Source of the DNA: Anaerolineae bacterium
GTDB taxonomy: Bacteria > Chloroflexota > Anaerolineae > Aggregatilineales > Phototrophicaceae
Length of the DNA: 64,000 nt
Direction of reading: 5' to 3'
NCBI GenBank assembly: GCA_022822305.1
Contig: JAJEBY010000003.1
Span: 707,651-771,650 of the forward strand
The translations under genes and the position numbers were made by a program. Each line of letters opens with the position of its first letter. Positions within the stretch are counted from its first letter, which is position 1. Below, one piece after another: positions 36,231 to 45,641 of this stretch. The notes below the pieces were generated by a model. That model made no database searches. It was not told the DNA's origin and was given only the letters and a program-made list of their open reading frames with translations.

Positions 36231-37112
36231 CTAGCCCTTGACGGCGCCGAAGGTCAAGCCGCGCACGATGAAGCGCTGCACCATCAGGGACAAGGTCACG
36301 GGCACGATGACGGCGATGAGCATGCGGGTGGTCACAAAACCGAAGTCGATGCCGCGCACCGTATCGGAGCCGGCCACCAGCATCGGATAGGGCTTCCAAT
36401 CGCGGTTGGCCAGCACACTGGCGAAGAGGAATTCGTTCCAGGAGAAGGCGAAGCAGATCAGCGTGGAAGCGACCAACGCCGGCAGCGCCAGTGGCAGTGC
36501 GATACGCAAAAAGGTGGTGAATTCGCTGGCGCCATCCACCAGCGCCGCCTCGCGCAGTTCGTGCGGCAGATCCGCGAAATAATCGCGCATGATCAGTACA
36601 GCGAATGGCAGCGTGAAGGTGGCGTTGACGATGACCATGCCCGGCAAGGTATCGAGCAGTTTCAAGTCTCGGAACATCAGCACAAAGGGAATCAGGGTCG
36701 CCACCGGCGGCAGAAAGCGCTGCGAGAGGAACCAGGAGACCAGGTTGCGGTTGCCAATGCCGTATTTGAAGCGGGCCAATCCGTAGCCCGCCAGCGTCCC
36801 CAGCGTGGTCGCCACCAAAGTCGCGCCCAGTGAGATCAGCGTGCTGTTGCGCAGCGCCTTCATTGTCTCGGCGCCACCCGAGCCAAACTCCTGCTGCCAG
36901 TTGAGCAGGTTGGGCTCGAACTGTAAGAAAGGAATGATGGAGCCGTCTTTCCACTCCGATTTCAAGGAGGTCAAGGCGGCGTAACCGAAGGGCGAAAAAG
37001 CGATGAAGGTGCAGATGACGGCGAGCGCGATGATGAAGCGGTCGCTGAGCGAGGCGCGCGAGAAGGCGCTCCGGGGCTCCGTCATAGGGAGTGAACTGTT
37101 CTGCGCTGCCAT
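36231..37112 (-). CDS. Carbohydrate ABC permease, MalG type
   Basis: A 293-residue CUT1-family permease with six membrane segments and the coupling loop ELREAALVDGASEFTTFLRI. It ends with the common RGLTFGAVKG tail. It follows the MalF-type gene by 80 nt, and the spacer holds an imperfect copy of the dispersed GGGCGA palindrome (37131-37156). The sequence is clearly distinct from the duplicated MalG pair at 15-17 kb. Confidence 0.92.
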   Translation of the reverse strand: MAAQNSSLPMTEPRSAFSRASLSDRFIIALAVICTFIAFSPFGYAALTSLKSEWKDGSIIPFLQFEPNLLNWQQEFGSGGAETMKALRNSTLISLGATLVATTLGTLAGYGLARFKYGIGNRNLVSWFLSQRFLPPVATLIPFVLMFRDLKLLDTLPGMVIVNATFTLPFAVLIMRDYFADLPHELREAALVDGASEFTTFLRIALPLALPALVASTLICFAFSWNEFLFASVLANRDWKPYPMLVAGSDTVRGIDFGFVTTRMLIAVIVPVTLSLMVQRFIVRGLTFGAVKG

Positions 37113-37192
37113 CGATTTTCTCCTGGCGGCGTGCGACCCAATGGCTCGCCCCTACACATTGTTATGGCGGCGGGCGACCGACTTTACCGGAC

Positions 37193-38104
37193 TTATTCGA
37201 AACGCTCGCGCACACGGTAGAAATATATCGACGATACGACGATCGACACGATCACCAGCAGGTACGCCAGCGCCGCGGCTTCGCCCAATTGGAAGCTTCC
37301 AATCAAGCCCTTCTCGTAGGCGTAAAAGACATACGTTTGGGTGACGGAGCCGGGTCCGCCGCGCGTCAAACTGTACGGAATGTCGATGATCTTCAGCGAT
37401 TCCACCATGCGCAGCAGCATCACCGTGCCCAGCGCCGGCGCGATCATCGGGAAGGTAATGTGGCGGAAGAGGTTCCAATTCGATTTCGTATCCAGCTGCG
37501 CCGACTCATACAGATCATCGGGCACCGCTTGCATGGCGGCCAGCACGATCAGGAATACGAAGGGCGTCCACTGCCAGACATCGGTGAACATGACGGCCAA
37601 ACGGGCGGGCCAGGGCTCAATGAACCAATTGACGCGCCCCAAGCCCAGTCCCTCCAGCACATTATTGATGGGCCCGGACTGTTCGTTGAAGAGGACCACG
37701 CCCAGCCATCCCAGGGCAATAGGCGCGGCGAATAAGGGCATGGTTATGATGGCTCGCATTTGTCGTAAAAATGGCAAATTATGATTGAAAACCCAAGCCA
37801 CAAAGGTACCGAAGAATAACGTGGTTGCGGTGCTGGCCATGAACAAAAAAGCGCTGAAGCTGGCCGTGCTCACCGCTTTCTTGTCGACCTTCTCGTCGCC
37901 GATGCCCAGGATCTCGGCGTAATTCTCGAAGCCGATGTATTTGGGATTCCTGCCCAACCGGTAGTTGGTCATGCTCAAGCCGAAGGAGTAGATCAGCGGG
38001 AACAACGTAAAGGCCAGAATCCAAATGACGCCCGGCATCAAGAACAGGTACTTGGCTCGATTGTTCTTGAGCGTGCCGTCGGAGCGCTTGGTTTTTGTTG
38101 TCAT
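37193..38104 (-). CDS. Carbohydrate ABC permease, MalF/UgpA type
   Basis: A 303-residue inner-membrane permease with the coupling loop DDLYESAQLDTKSNWNLFRH and the TRGGPGSVTQTYVFYAYE segment expected of MalF/UgpA. It forms the channel with the MalG-type product encoded next. It lies 107 nt downstream of the SBP gene, across two palindromes. No ATPase is encoded in the operon. Confidence 0.92.
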   Translation of the reverse strand: MTTKTKRSDGTLKNNRAKYLFLMPGVIWILAFTLFPLIYSFGLSMTNYRLGRNPKYIGFENYAEILGIGDEKVDKKAVSTASFSAFLFMASTATTLFFGTFVAWVFNHNLPFLRQMRAIITMPLFAAPIALGWLGVVLFNEQSGPINNVLEGLGLGRVNWFIEPWPARLAVMFTDVWQWTPFVFLIVLAAMQAVPDDLYESAQLDTKSNWNLFRHITFPMIAPALGTVMLLRMVESLKIIDIPYSLTRGGPGSVTQTYVFYAYEKGLIGSFQLGEAAALAYLLVIVSIVVSSIYFYRVRERFE

Positions 38105-38162
38105 TATATGTTGCCTTGCTTGCGGGCGACCCAGCGGGCCGCCCGTACCATTTTAGTCTAGC

Positions 38163-38183
38163 GGGCGACCTGATAGGTCGCCC
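38163..38183. promoter_or_regulatory. Intercistronic stem-loop between SBP and MalF-type genes
   Basis: GGGCGACCT (38163-38171), GAT loop, AGGTCGCCC (38175-38183): a perfect 9-bp stem of the dispersed family. A second, imperfect copy lies at about 38125-38150. It occupies the same position as the stem-loops in the other three importer operons. Confidence 0.55.
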
Positions 38184-38211
38184 CTACAGATTTGCCCCAA
38201 AAGAAACCGGG

Positions 38212-39885
38212 TTACATGCCGCCCATGTAACCGATGGCCTGCTGATAGATTTCCAGCTGGCTATCGATATCAAGATCGTCAGTGACTTCTTCCCAGTCTT
38301 CGGCGGTGTCGTCGAGCGCTTCCTGCGCCGTCGATTGGCCGGTCATGGCTTCGGACAAGCGGATATCGAGCGTCTCCTGGATGTATTCCAGCGTGCCCGG
38401 AATACGCAGGTAGGTGACCGAAGTCGGCTTGTCATAGACATTGGAGCCGTACGCGTTGATGTAGCGTTCCATGTCGTCGGCGTTGAAGCCAACGGCGGTG
38501 TAGTCTTCCGATACGGCTGTGCCGCGGGGCGCATAGAGCTGGTAGGTGCAGCAGGGGTCGACGCCTTGCCAGCCGGTGGTGGCGTTGTAGAAGTTGATGG
38601 ACGGGTTGGCGATCAGCGCCATGTAGAAGTAGGTCAGCTCGGGATTTTCGGTGAAGCTCGACATGGTTGGGTGCCAGGAGCCGCCGGTGGTATTGCCGAC
38701 GCAGTTGGGATTCTCGGTGTCGGTGACGAATTCGCCGGTTTCGCGGTCGTACCATTCGCTGGAGCAGGGTGTTACACCGGCGCCGAGGTTGCCTTTGATG
38801 TCGGAGCGCGCTTCGTCCTGAGATATGGCGCCGACATCGCCCCAGCTGAAGGTGGCGATGGCGTTGCCGGTGAGGAAGTTATCCCAGGCTTCGCCCAGCT
38901 GCCAGCCGAATTGGGCTTCTTGACCGGTGGCGGCGAGCTCTTGCAGGAATTCCAGCGCCATGACGTGGCCCGGTTCGTTGATCAGCGGCGTCATATCGTC
39001 CGGATCGAACCAGAAGACGTTGTCATACTTGGTGACGGCGCGCGGATCATCGCCATCGGCCGGGGTCACCGCAAAGGAAGCAGCCAGCGTAACATAATGG
39101 AAGTGACCTTGTCCGCCCGGCGCCAGGTGCAGGCTGATGCCGTCATCGGGATCGCCGTCGCCGTTCCAGTCCTTGCCGTTGAAGAAGCTGGTGATGGCCA
39201 GCAGGTCCTGCCAGGTGACGATTGGATAGGGCATAGGCGAGCCGACCTCGGCTTCGTAAGCGGCTTGCCACTCGGGATCGCTCAGGATGTCGTGGCGATA
39301 ATAGAGCAGCTGCGCATCGCCGTCCATCTGGCTGCCGTAAGTCTCGCCGCCCCATTGCAGCAGCGCGCGGAAGGCGGGCGCGGTGTCTTCAGGCGTCCAA
39401 TGGGCAAAACGCTCATCGCCGATCCATTGGTCGATTGGCTGGATCCAGCCGTTGCTGATCCAATCGCCATATTGCCAGGAGGCGCCGATGAAGACGTCGT
39501 AGGTGTATTGCTGAGTCAGGAAGTCGGCCGGGATGGTCGTGCCCAACTGATTGTAGGGAATCTCGACAATTTCCAGTTCCGCGCCGGTCGCCGCTTCAAA
39601 AGCATTGCGCCAGAAATAGATGGTGCCGGAAATGCCGCCGCGCGAACCCTGACCCAGTACGCCGAAGGTTATGGTCTTGCCTTCGCCCAGGGCGTGGCCG
39701 TCGGGGATGTTGGCGTTCATCAGCGCTTGAAAGGCAAGCGTCTGCTCCAGCTCAGTCTCCGCGACCTCGGGGATGGGGAAAAGGTCCTCAGCCGTCTGGC
39801 CGAAGAAAGTGTCCTGCGCCGCGACGCCGAAAGCGCCCGTCAACAGAACCAGAATAGATACGAAAACACCGACTTAGACTTTCAT
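38212..39885 (-). CDS. Sugar ABC substrate-binding protein with in-frame TAA in the signal peptide
   Basis: A secreted sugar-binding protein (SBP family 1 type), 557 residues if read from ATG 39885. That ATG has GGAG 6 nt upstream. The first codons read Met-Lys-Val-stop (TAA at 39876-39874), followed in the same frame by a typical signal core (VGVFVSILVLLTGAFGVAAQ) and the whole mature protein. The frame downstream is intact, with no other disruption. Either this is a nonsense mutation, a base-call error, or translation starts from a weak TTG at 39843, which would leave most of the signal core untranslated. It is the first gene of the importer operon. Confidence 0.8.
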
Positions 39886-40148
39886 GGAAATCTCCTAGAA
39901 ACGAACAACATGGTTGACAAACGTTGACGCGCGCAAAAAACTGCTGGCCCGTCAAAGCGACAAGAGTATATCAGACCAAACTTCAAATGTCTAAATGTGT
40001 TTCGATGGGGACCAGCTGGACTCGCGGATATGGGACGCAAAGCCAACTCAGCGCGCGGGAATTTCCAACAGATTGCACAGAAGTAATGCCAAGTTAATCA
40101 TGCAACTTGCTGGCATACTGTGAGACATCTGCAAAGAATCCCACTACC

Positions 40149-40790
40149 TTGTAAGGCTTGTCCGCTACTGCGAAACGTACGCAACACTACCTGGAAAACA
40201 CCGATTTTGCGACAATACGCAGTGTTAATCCCTGCAAAACGCATCAGAATTCTGTGGAATCCGCCAAGAGTTAGCTCCCCCTCCCTGACTTGTCGGGGAG
40301 GGGGCCGGGGGGTGGGGTAAAACCAGGCGCTGCCCAGTCAGAATCTGCGTCATTCCTGCTGATTTCCGCGCTTTAGACCAGTTGTAAGACTTGTCCGCTA
40401 CTGCGAAACATACGGCAACACTACCTGGAAAACACCGATTTTGCGACGATTCACAGTTTTATTCCTTGCACAACGCATCAGAATTCTGTGGAATCCGCCA
40501 AGAGTTAGCTCCCCCTCCCTGACTTGTCGGGGAGGGGGCCGGGGGGTGGGGTAAAACCAGGCGCTGCCCAGTCAAAATCTGCGTCATTCCTGCTGATTTC
40601 CGCGCTCTAGACCGGTTGTAAGTGTTGTCCGCTACTGCGAAACGTACGCAACACTACCTGGAAAACACCGATTTTGCGACGATTCACAGTGTTATTCCTT
40701 GCACAACGCATCAGAATTCTGTGGAATCCGCCAAGAGTTAGCTCCCCCTCCCTGACTTGCCGGGGAGGGGGCCGGGGGATGGGGTAAAAC
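40149..40790. repeat. 234-bp tandem repeat, three copies
   Basis: Copies at 40149-40381, 40382-40615 and 40616-40790 (last one truncated) are nearly identical. Each begins TTGTAAG..TGTCCGCTACTGCG and includes a hairpin (CCCCCTCCC and GGGAGGGGG) and a GGGGTAAAAC segment. Another copy lies at 63716-63865, where an IS3-family element cuts it. Degenerate pieces occur near 33.9 and 53.0 kb. Confidence 0.9.
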
Positions 40791-40829
40791 AAATCGCGTC
40801 AGGCGTCTAGTACCGGACAAGCCTTGTAA

Positions 40830-40850
40830 GGGCGACTCTGTGAGTCGCCC
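40830..40850. repeat. GGGCGACTC palindrome
   Basis: A perfect 9-bp stem with a TGT loop, identical in stem to the palindromes at 53079-53099 and 63645-63665. It is flanked by GCGGACAA(G)CC segments as at 63.7 kb. Confidence 0.65.
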
Positions 40851-41159
40851 GCAAGAAACAGGCGCGCACTCAACGCGTATTCGTCGGTAGCGGACAAGCC
40901 CTGTAGGCGCGAACCGGCGGCTCGCACACCTTCGCCATTTCCAACCTATCACTTTTTCACATGACTTTCTTGGTTCTACCGAGATGTCTTCTGTCGGCTT
41001 TGAAACGGTGGAATCCGCAAAAGTCGGCAAGCCCACGGATGCGCGCAACGGCGTTTCCAGTCAGCGATCCCGTCAGCCGCGGAAACAACGTCGGCAATCA
41101 GTAGCGGGAGCGCCATAGCTCTGTTCTAATTGTGGAAAGCAATAATTCTATGAGGAGCG

Positions 41160-41924
41160 ATGACGATGGACATGACCGAGGCGCTGGCCAGCTTTGGCGT
41201 GACTGAAACAACTTTAAGCGAGGACGAGATCCGCTTTCTCGACGAGCGGGGTTATCTGCCCTTGCCCAATCTGCTGTCTGATGCGCAGGTATCGGCGATT
41301 CGCGAGCGCGTCGAAGCCTTGGCCGCCGCCGAAGGCGCTGGCGCTGGCGCCGAGTTTCAGCAGGAAGCCGGGACCGAGCGCCTGTCCAACCTGGTGGACA
41401 AAGATCCGATGTTTGAAATCTGTTTCACGCATCCGCGCGTGCTGGCCGGCATCAGTCGCGTGCTGAGCGGCGATTTCAAGCTCTTCTCGCTGAACAGCCG
41501 CGCTTCCCTTCCCGGCGAAGGATTGCAGGCGCTGCACGCCGATTGGCACAGCGATGTCGATCCGGGCGACTTCCAGGTCTGCAACTCGATTTGGCTCCTG
41601 GTGGATTTCACCGAAGAGAACGGCGCCACGCGCGTCGTCCCGGGCACACATAATTCCGGCAAGAGTCCCCAGACTGCCCTGGATGATCCGCGCGCGACCC
41701 ACCCCGACGAAATCCTGTTGACGGCGAAGGCGGGCACAGTGGTGATCTTCAATTCTCACCTGTGGCATGGCGGGACGATCAATCGCAGCGCCGCGCCGCG
41801 CTATGCTCTGCATTCCGCTTTCACCCGCCGCCACAACGAGCAGCAAGTGAATCAGAAGAAATTCCTGAGCGCAGACACCGTGGCGCGGCTGGGCGCTGCC
41901 GAGCGATTCATACTCGATGTTTAG
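41160..41924 (+). CDS. Phytanoyl-CoA dioxygenase (PhyH)-family protein
   Basis: A 254-residue Fe(II)/2-oxoglutarate oxygenase. The iron-binding triad is visible as His and Asp in HADWHSD and the distal His in NSHLWHGGTINRS. PhyH-family enzymes hydroxylate lipids, small metabolites or amino acids. A strong GAGGAG precedes ATG 41160. It is first in a four-gene plus-strand operon with a 2-hydroxyacid dehydrogenase, GH20 hexosaminidase and SIS sugar isomerase. Its role in that amino-sugar setting is unclear. Confidence 0.87.
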   Translation: MTMDMTEALASFGVTETTLSEDEIRFLDERGYLPLPNLLSDAQVSAIRERVEALAAAEGAGAGAEFQQEAGTERLSNLVDKDPMFEICFTHPRVLAGISRVLSGDFKLFSLNSRASLPGEGLQALHADWHSDVDPGDFQVCNSIWLLVDFTEENGATRVVPGTHNSGKSPQTALDDPRATHPDEILLTAKAGTVVIFNSHLWHGGTINRSAAPRYALHSAFTRRHNEQQVNQKKFLSADTVARLGAAERFILDV

Positions 41925-41993
41925 CCCGGCGGGGTCGGCTCATCAATCAACAGAATATCCGTTAGTGCTTGCCTTGGCGGAGCATTGAATCGC

Positions 41994-43013
41994 ATGACGC
42001 TCAAAGCGTTGGTTGCCTCCTATCTGGAACCGAAATACATCGCTCGCATCCGCCGCGCCGTCCCGGAAATTGAACTGATCTATCGTCCCGACCTGATCGG
42101 CGCGCCCCGTTTCCAATCGGATCATACCGCGCCGCATGAGCGGACGCCCGCGCAAGAGGCGGAATGGCGGGATTTGCTGGCGCGGGCGGATATCCTCTTC
42201 GACTTCGACCATACCCATCGCGAGGACCTGCCGCAGCTCGCCCCGCGTCTTAAGTGGATCCAAGCCACCAGCGCCGGCATCGGCCAATTCGTCAAAGGTT
42301 ACGGATATGACCGTCTAGGATGGATCTTCACCACGTCTAGCGGTGTGCATGCGCGTCCCCTGGCCGAATTCTGCCTGATGGCGATGCTGATGTTCGTCAA
42401 GAACTACGCCCTGATGGATCAGCAAAAGCGGAGCGCCACCTGGCGGCGCTTCCACAATAGCGAGCTGCGCGGCAAGACCGTCGGCATCATCGGCCTGGGC
42501 AAGATCGGACGCGAACTGGCGCAGGTCTGCAAGGGCTTCGGCATGCGCGTCATTGGCACGCGTCGCGATACCAGCCAGACCGTCGAGGCCGTCGACAAGC
42601 TTTATGCGCCCGACCAATTAGCGGAAGTTCTGCCGCAAGTCGATTTCCTCGCGCTCTGTACGCCGCATACGCCCGAAACCGACGGCTTGCTTGATGCCCA
42701 CTGCATCGGGTTGCTGCGGCCGACCGCCGTGCTCATCAATATCGCGCGCGGCGCCATCGTCGATCAGCGGGCAATGACCGCCGCCCTGCAAGCGGGCAAG
42801 CTGGCCGGCGCGGCGCTCGATGTCACCGACCCCGAGCCCCTGCCCGCCGATGATCCGCTTTGGCGCCTGCCCAACGTGATCATCAGTCACCACTCCGCCA
42901 GCACCGCCGATACCGAGAACGACAAACTCACCGATTTGTTCATCCGCAATCTGCGCAACTACCTGGCCGGCGCGCCGCTGGAAAACCAGCTTGATGTCGA
43001 AAAGCTTTACTAG
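41994..43013 (+). CDS. D-2-hydroxyacid dehydrogenase
   Basis: A 339-residue NAD-dependent dehydrogenase. The Rossmann motif GIIGLGKIGRELAQ is followed by the FLALCTPHTPETDGL segment, the catalytic Arg in NIARGAIVDQ, the Glu region and the catalytic His in ISHHSAST. Such enzymes reduce 2-keto acids or oxidise D-2-hydroxy acids. I start at ATG 41994; a TTG three codons upstream is possible. The gene lies 26 nt before the GH20 gene. Confidence 0.9.
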   Translation: MTLKALVASYLEPKYIARIRRAVPEIELIYRPDLIGAPRFQSDHTAPHERTPAQEAEWRDLLARADILFDFDHTHREDLPQLAPRLKWIQATSAGIGQFVKGYGYDRLGWIFTTSSGVHARPLAEFCLMAMLMFVKNYALMDQQKRSATWRRFHNSELRGKTVGIIGLGKIGRELAQVCKGFGMRVIGTRRDTSQTVEAVDKLYAPDQLAEVLPQVDFLALCTPHTPETDGLLDAHCIGLLRPTAVLINIARGAIVDQRAMTAALQAGKLAGAALDVTDPEPLPADDPLWRLPNVIISHHSASTADTENDKLTDLFIRNLRNYLAGAPLENQLDVEKLY

Positions 43014-43039
43014 GCCATAACCGCAGAGGACAAACCAGC

Positions 43040-44587
43040 ATGTCAACTCCCACGATTTTTCCGCAGCCGCGCCAAGTCGAAATGGCAGATGGGCGCTTCA
43101 GATTGGACGAGGCCACGGCGATCGTCGCCGATGACCGCGATTTGGGAGAATTGCTGGCGGCATATCTGCGCCCGGCGACCGGATGCGACCTGCCGGTGCA
43201 AGCGCCCGACGCCACAGACGCCGAGCAAGTTAACGCCATCATCCTGCGACTCGACGGCCGTTCAACCGCCGACGACGCCTACGATTTGAAAGTATCCGCA
43301 GCAAGTGTCGATATCGCCGCGCCCACAGTCGACGGCTTGCGCCACGGCGTACAGACGCTGCGGCAGCTCTTGCCGCCCGAAATCATGAGCCGTGACAAAG
43401 TTGACGGCGTCGACTGGGAGATTCCCGCGGTCCATATCAGCGATGCTCCGGCGTTTGGCTGGCGCGGCCTGCTGTTGGATGTCGCCCGTCATATGTTCAG
43501 CGTTGCCGAGATCAAGTCCTTCATCGATCTCATGGCTTTCTACAAGTTCAATACCCTGCACTGGCACCTGACCGATGATCAAGGCTGGCGCATCGAAATC
43601 AAGAAGTATCCCCGCTTGACCGAGATCAGCGCCTTTCGCGCCGAGACCGCCTTGCCCACGAACAGGAACAGATTCGACGGCGTGGCTTATGGCGGCTTCT
43701 ATACGCAAGACGAGGTCAAAGACATCGTCAGCTACGCCGCCCGGCGCGGCATCACCATCGTGCCCGAAATCGAGATGCCCGGTCACGCCGTCGCCGCCCT
43801 CTCCGCTTATCCCCATCTCGGTTGCCGCGGCGCGGGTTATCAGGTCCGCAGGACCTGGGGCATCGCCGAAGATATCTACTGCGCCGGCAAGGACGAGGTT
43901 TTCAACTTCCTGCAGGATGTGCTGAGCGAGGTGCTGCAGCTGTTTCCCTCGACATTCGTCCACATCGGTGGCGACGAAGCCCCCAAGGCGCGCTGGAAGG
44001 CCTGTCCGGATTGTCAGGCGCGCATCCGCACCGAATCGCTGGCTGATGAAGATGAGCTGCAGAGCTGGTTCGTCGGCCAGATGGATAGCTGGCTGACGGC
44101 GCGCGGACGGCGGCTGCTAGGCTGGGACGAAATCCTGGAAGGCGGATTGGCGCCCAATGCCACTGTCATGAGCTGGCGCGGCAGCGAGGGCGGTATCGAA
44201 GCCGCCAACGCCGGTCACGATGTGGTGATGACGCCGACCACCTATTGCTACCTGGACTACTATCAAAGCGAAGACCGCGAAAGCGAGCCGCCCGCCCTGC
44301 CCGCGTACCTTCCCTTGGAGAAAGTCTATCAATTTGATGTCGTCCCCGGAGATATCGCGCCCGACAAACGGCAGCATATCCTGGGCGGTCAAGGCAATAT
44401 CTGGACCGAATACATACCCTCCTTCCAACACCTGCAGTACATGGCTTATCCCCGCGCCATCGCCATCGCCGAGGTATTGTGGCATCATCCCGCGGATCGC
44501 GATTACACCCAATTCCGCGCGCGCCTGAAGCGGCACTTGCCCTATCTCGATACGCTGAATGTCAGTTACCGCCGGCTCGACGACTAA
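43040..44587 (+). CDS. Beta-N-acetylhexosaminidase, glycoside hydrolase family 20
   Basis: A 515-residue GH20 enzyme. It has an N-terminal GH20b-type domain, then the barrel with TLHWHLTDDQGWRIEIKKYP, EIEMPGHAVAAL and the catalytic pair Asp312-Glu313 in HIGGDEAPK. The WTEYIPSFQHLQYMAYPRA ending is typical. It cleaves terminal GlcNAc or GalNAc, using the substrate acetamido group. No signal peptide is visible, suggesting a cytoplasmic enzyme acting on imported chito-oligosaccharides. It sits 22 nt before a SIS-type amino-sugar isomerase gene. Confidence 0.95.
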   Translation: MSTPTIFPQPRQVEMADGRFRLDEATAIVADDRDLGELLAAYLRPATGCDLPVQAPDATDAEQVNAIILRLDGRSTADDAYDLKVSAASVDIAAPTVDGLRHGVQTLRQLLPPEIMSRDKVDGVDWEIPAVHISDAPAFGWRGLLLDVARHMFSVAEIKSFIDLMAFYKFNTLHWHLTDDQGWRIEIKKYPRLTEISAFRAETALPTNRNRFDGVAYGGFYTQDEVKDIVSYAARRGITIVPEIEMPGHAVAALSAYPHLGCRGAGYQVRRTWGIAEDIYCAGKDEVFNFLQDVLSEVLQLFPSTFVHIGGDEAPKARWKACPDCQARIRTESLADEDELQSWFVGQMDSWLTARGRRLLGWDEILEGGLAPNATVMSWRGSEGGIEAANAGHDVVMTPTTYCYLDYYQSEDRESEPPALPAYLPLEKVYQFDVVPGDIAPDKRQHILGGQGNIWTEYIPSFQHLQYMAYPRAIAIAEVLWHHPADRDYTQFRARLKRHLPYLDTLNVSYRRLDD

Positions 44588-44609
44588 ACGGCTGGAGAAC
44601 GAAGGGACG

Positions 44610-45641
44610 ATGCAACTCAAAAACGAAATCGCTCAACAGCCAGCGGTAATCCAACGCCTGCTCAACGACGGCCAGGACGCGACTCGCCGCGCAGCCGCCG
44701 CCATCCGGGACTTCAATCCGGCTTTCGCTTGCATCGCCGCCCGCGGCACCTCGGATAACGCCGCCTGTTACGCGCAATACCTCTTCGGCGCCCGCTTGCG
44801 CCTGCCGGTCATGCTGGCGACGCCGTCGCTGCACACCGTCTACAAAGCGCCGCCCGTTCTTTCCAGGGCGCTGGTCATCGGCATCTCTCAATCGGGAAAA
44901 GCGGAAGACGCGCGCGCCGTGCTCAATGATGCGCGCGAGCAAGGCGCCCTGACGCTGGCGATCACCAATTTCGATGACTCTCCCCTGGCGCAAGCGGCAG
45001 CCCTTCACTTGCCGCTGCGCGCCGAGCGCGAGTTCAGCGTGGCGGCCACCAAGACCTATACGGCGCAACTGGCGGTCATCGCGATGCTGGCGGCGGCGCT
45101 TGCAGAAGACGCCGACATGCAATCCCACCTAAAGGCGCTGCCCGGTTTGGCCGAAAAAACGCTGGCGTACACGGACGCTATCGAAAGCTGGGCGCAAGCG
45201 TATCGCGAAAGCGATAGACTGACGGTCCTCGGGCGCGGCTACAATTACGCCACCGCCTGCGAAATCAGCCTCAAGGTCAAGGAACTGACTTACATCGCCA
45301 GCGAGGGCTACAGCGAAGCCGATTTCCGCCACGGCCCGATCGCGGTGGTGCAGCCCGGCTATCCGGTGATGCTGGTCGCGCCGCGCGGCGAATCGCTGGC
45401 CGGCCTGCGTGATATCCGCGCCACTCTCGACGAGAAGGGCGCGGACATCCTGATCATCAGCAACGATGACGAGACGCTGCTGCTGGGCAAGCGCGCCCTG
45501 GCGCTGCCGGCCATACCCGAATGGCTCAGCCCGATTGTGGCTGTGATGCCCGGCCAGGTCTTCGCCATGCAGGGGGCCATCGTCCGCGGACTGAATGTCG
45601 ATCAGCCACGCGGCTTGTCCAAGGTGACCATCACCGAGTGA
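44610..45641 (+). CDS. SIS-domain sugar isomerase / deaminase (GlmS isomerase-like)
   Basis: A 343-residue protein with two SIS domains like the isomerase half of GlmS or the AgaS/NagB-II group: IAARGTSDNAACYAQYL, IGISQSGKAEDARAV, SVAATKTYTAQL and the C-terminal QPRGLSKVTITE. It probably converts GlcN-6-P (or GalN-6-P) to the keto-sugar phosphate with release of ammonia, completing GlcNAc use after the hexosaminidase. ATG 44610 has GAAGGG upstream. Its stop overlaps by 11 nt the end of a convergent gene. A remnant of a second such gene's end is found at 48062-48091. Confidence 0.88.
   Translation: MQLKNEIAQQPAVIQRLLNDGQDATRRAAAAIRDFNPAFACIAARGTSDNAACYAQYLFGARLRLPVMLATPSLHTVYKAPPVLSRALVIGISQSGKAEDARAVLNDAREQGALTLAITNFDDSPLAQAAALHLPLRAEREFSVAATKTYTAQLAVIAMLAAALAEDADMQSHLKALPGLAEKTLAYTDAIESWAQAYRESDRLTVLGRGYNYATACEISLKVKELTYIASEGYSEADFRHGPIAVVQPGYPVMLVAPRGESLAGLRDIRATLDEKGADILIISNDDETLLLGKRALALPAIPEWLSPIVAVMPGQVFAMQGAIVRGLNVDQPRGLSKVTITE

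Larger units (their letters stand above)
39886..41159. other. Large repeat-filled intergenic region
   Basis: About 1.27 kb without a supported gene. It contains a copy of the dispersed leader repeat (40081-40135), a triplicated 234-bp repeat (40149-40790) and a GGGCGACTC palindrome (40830-40850). Short ORFs in the repeat (about 61 codons on the minus strand) recur with it and look spurious. Confidence 0.7.

Noticed and set aside
40607..40792. 61-codon minus-strand ORFs inside the 234-bp repeat (also at 63731-63919)
   Set aside because: They recur only because the repeat does; frames differ in start and end between copies and there is no ribosome-binding site.
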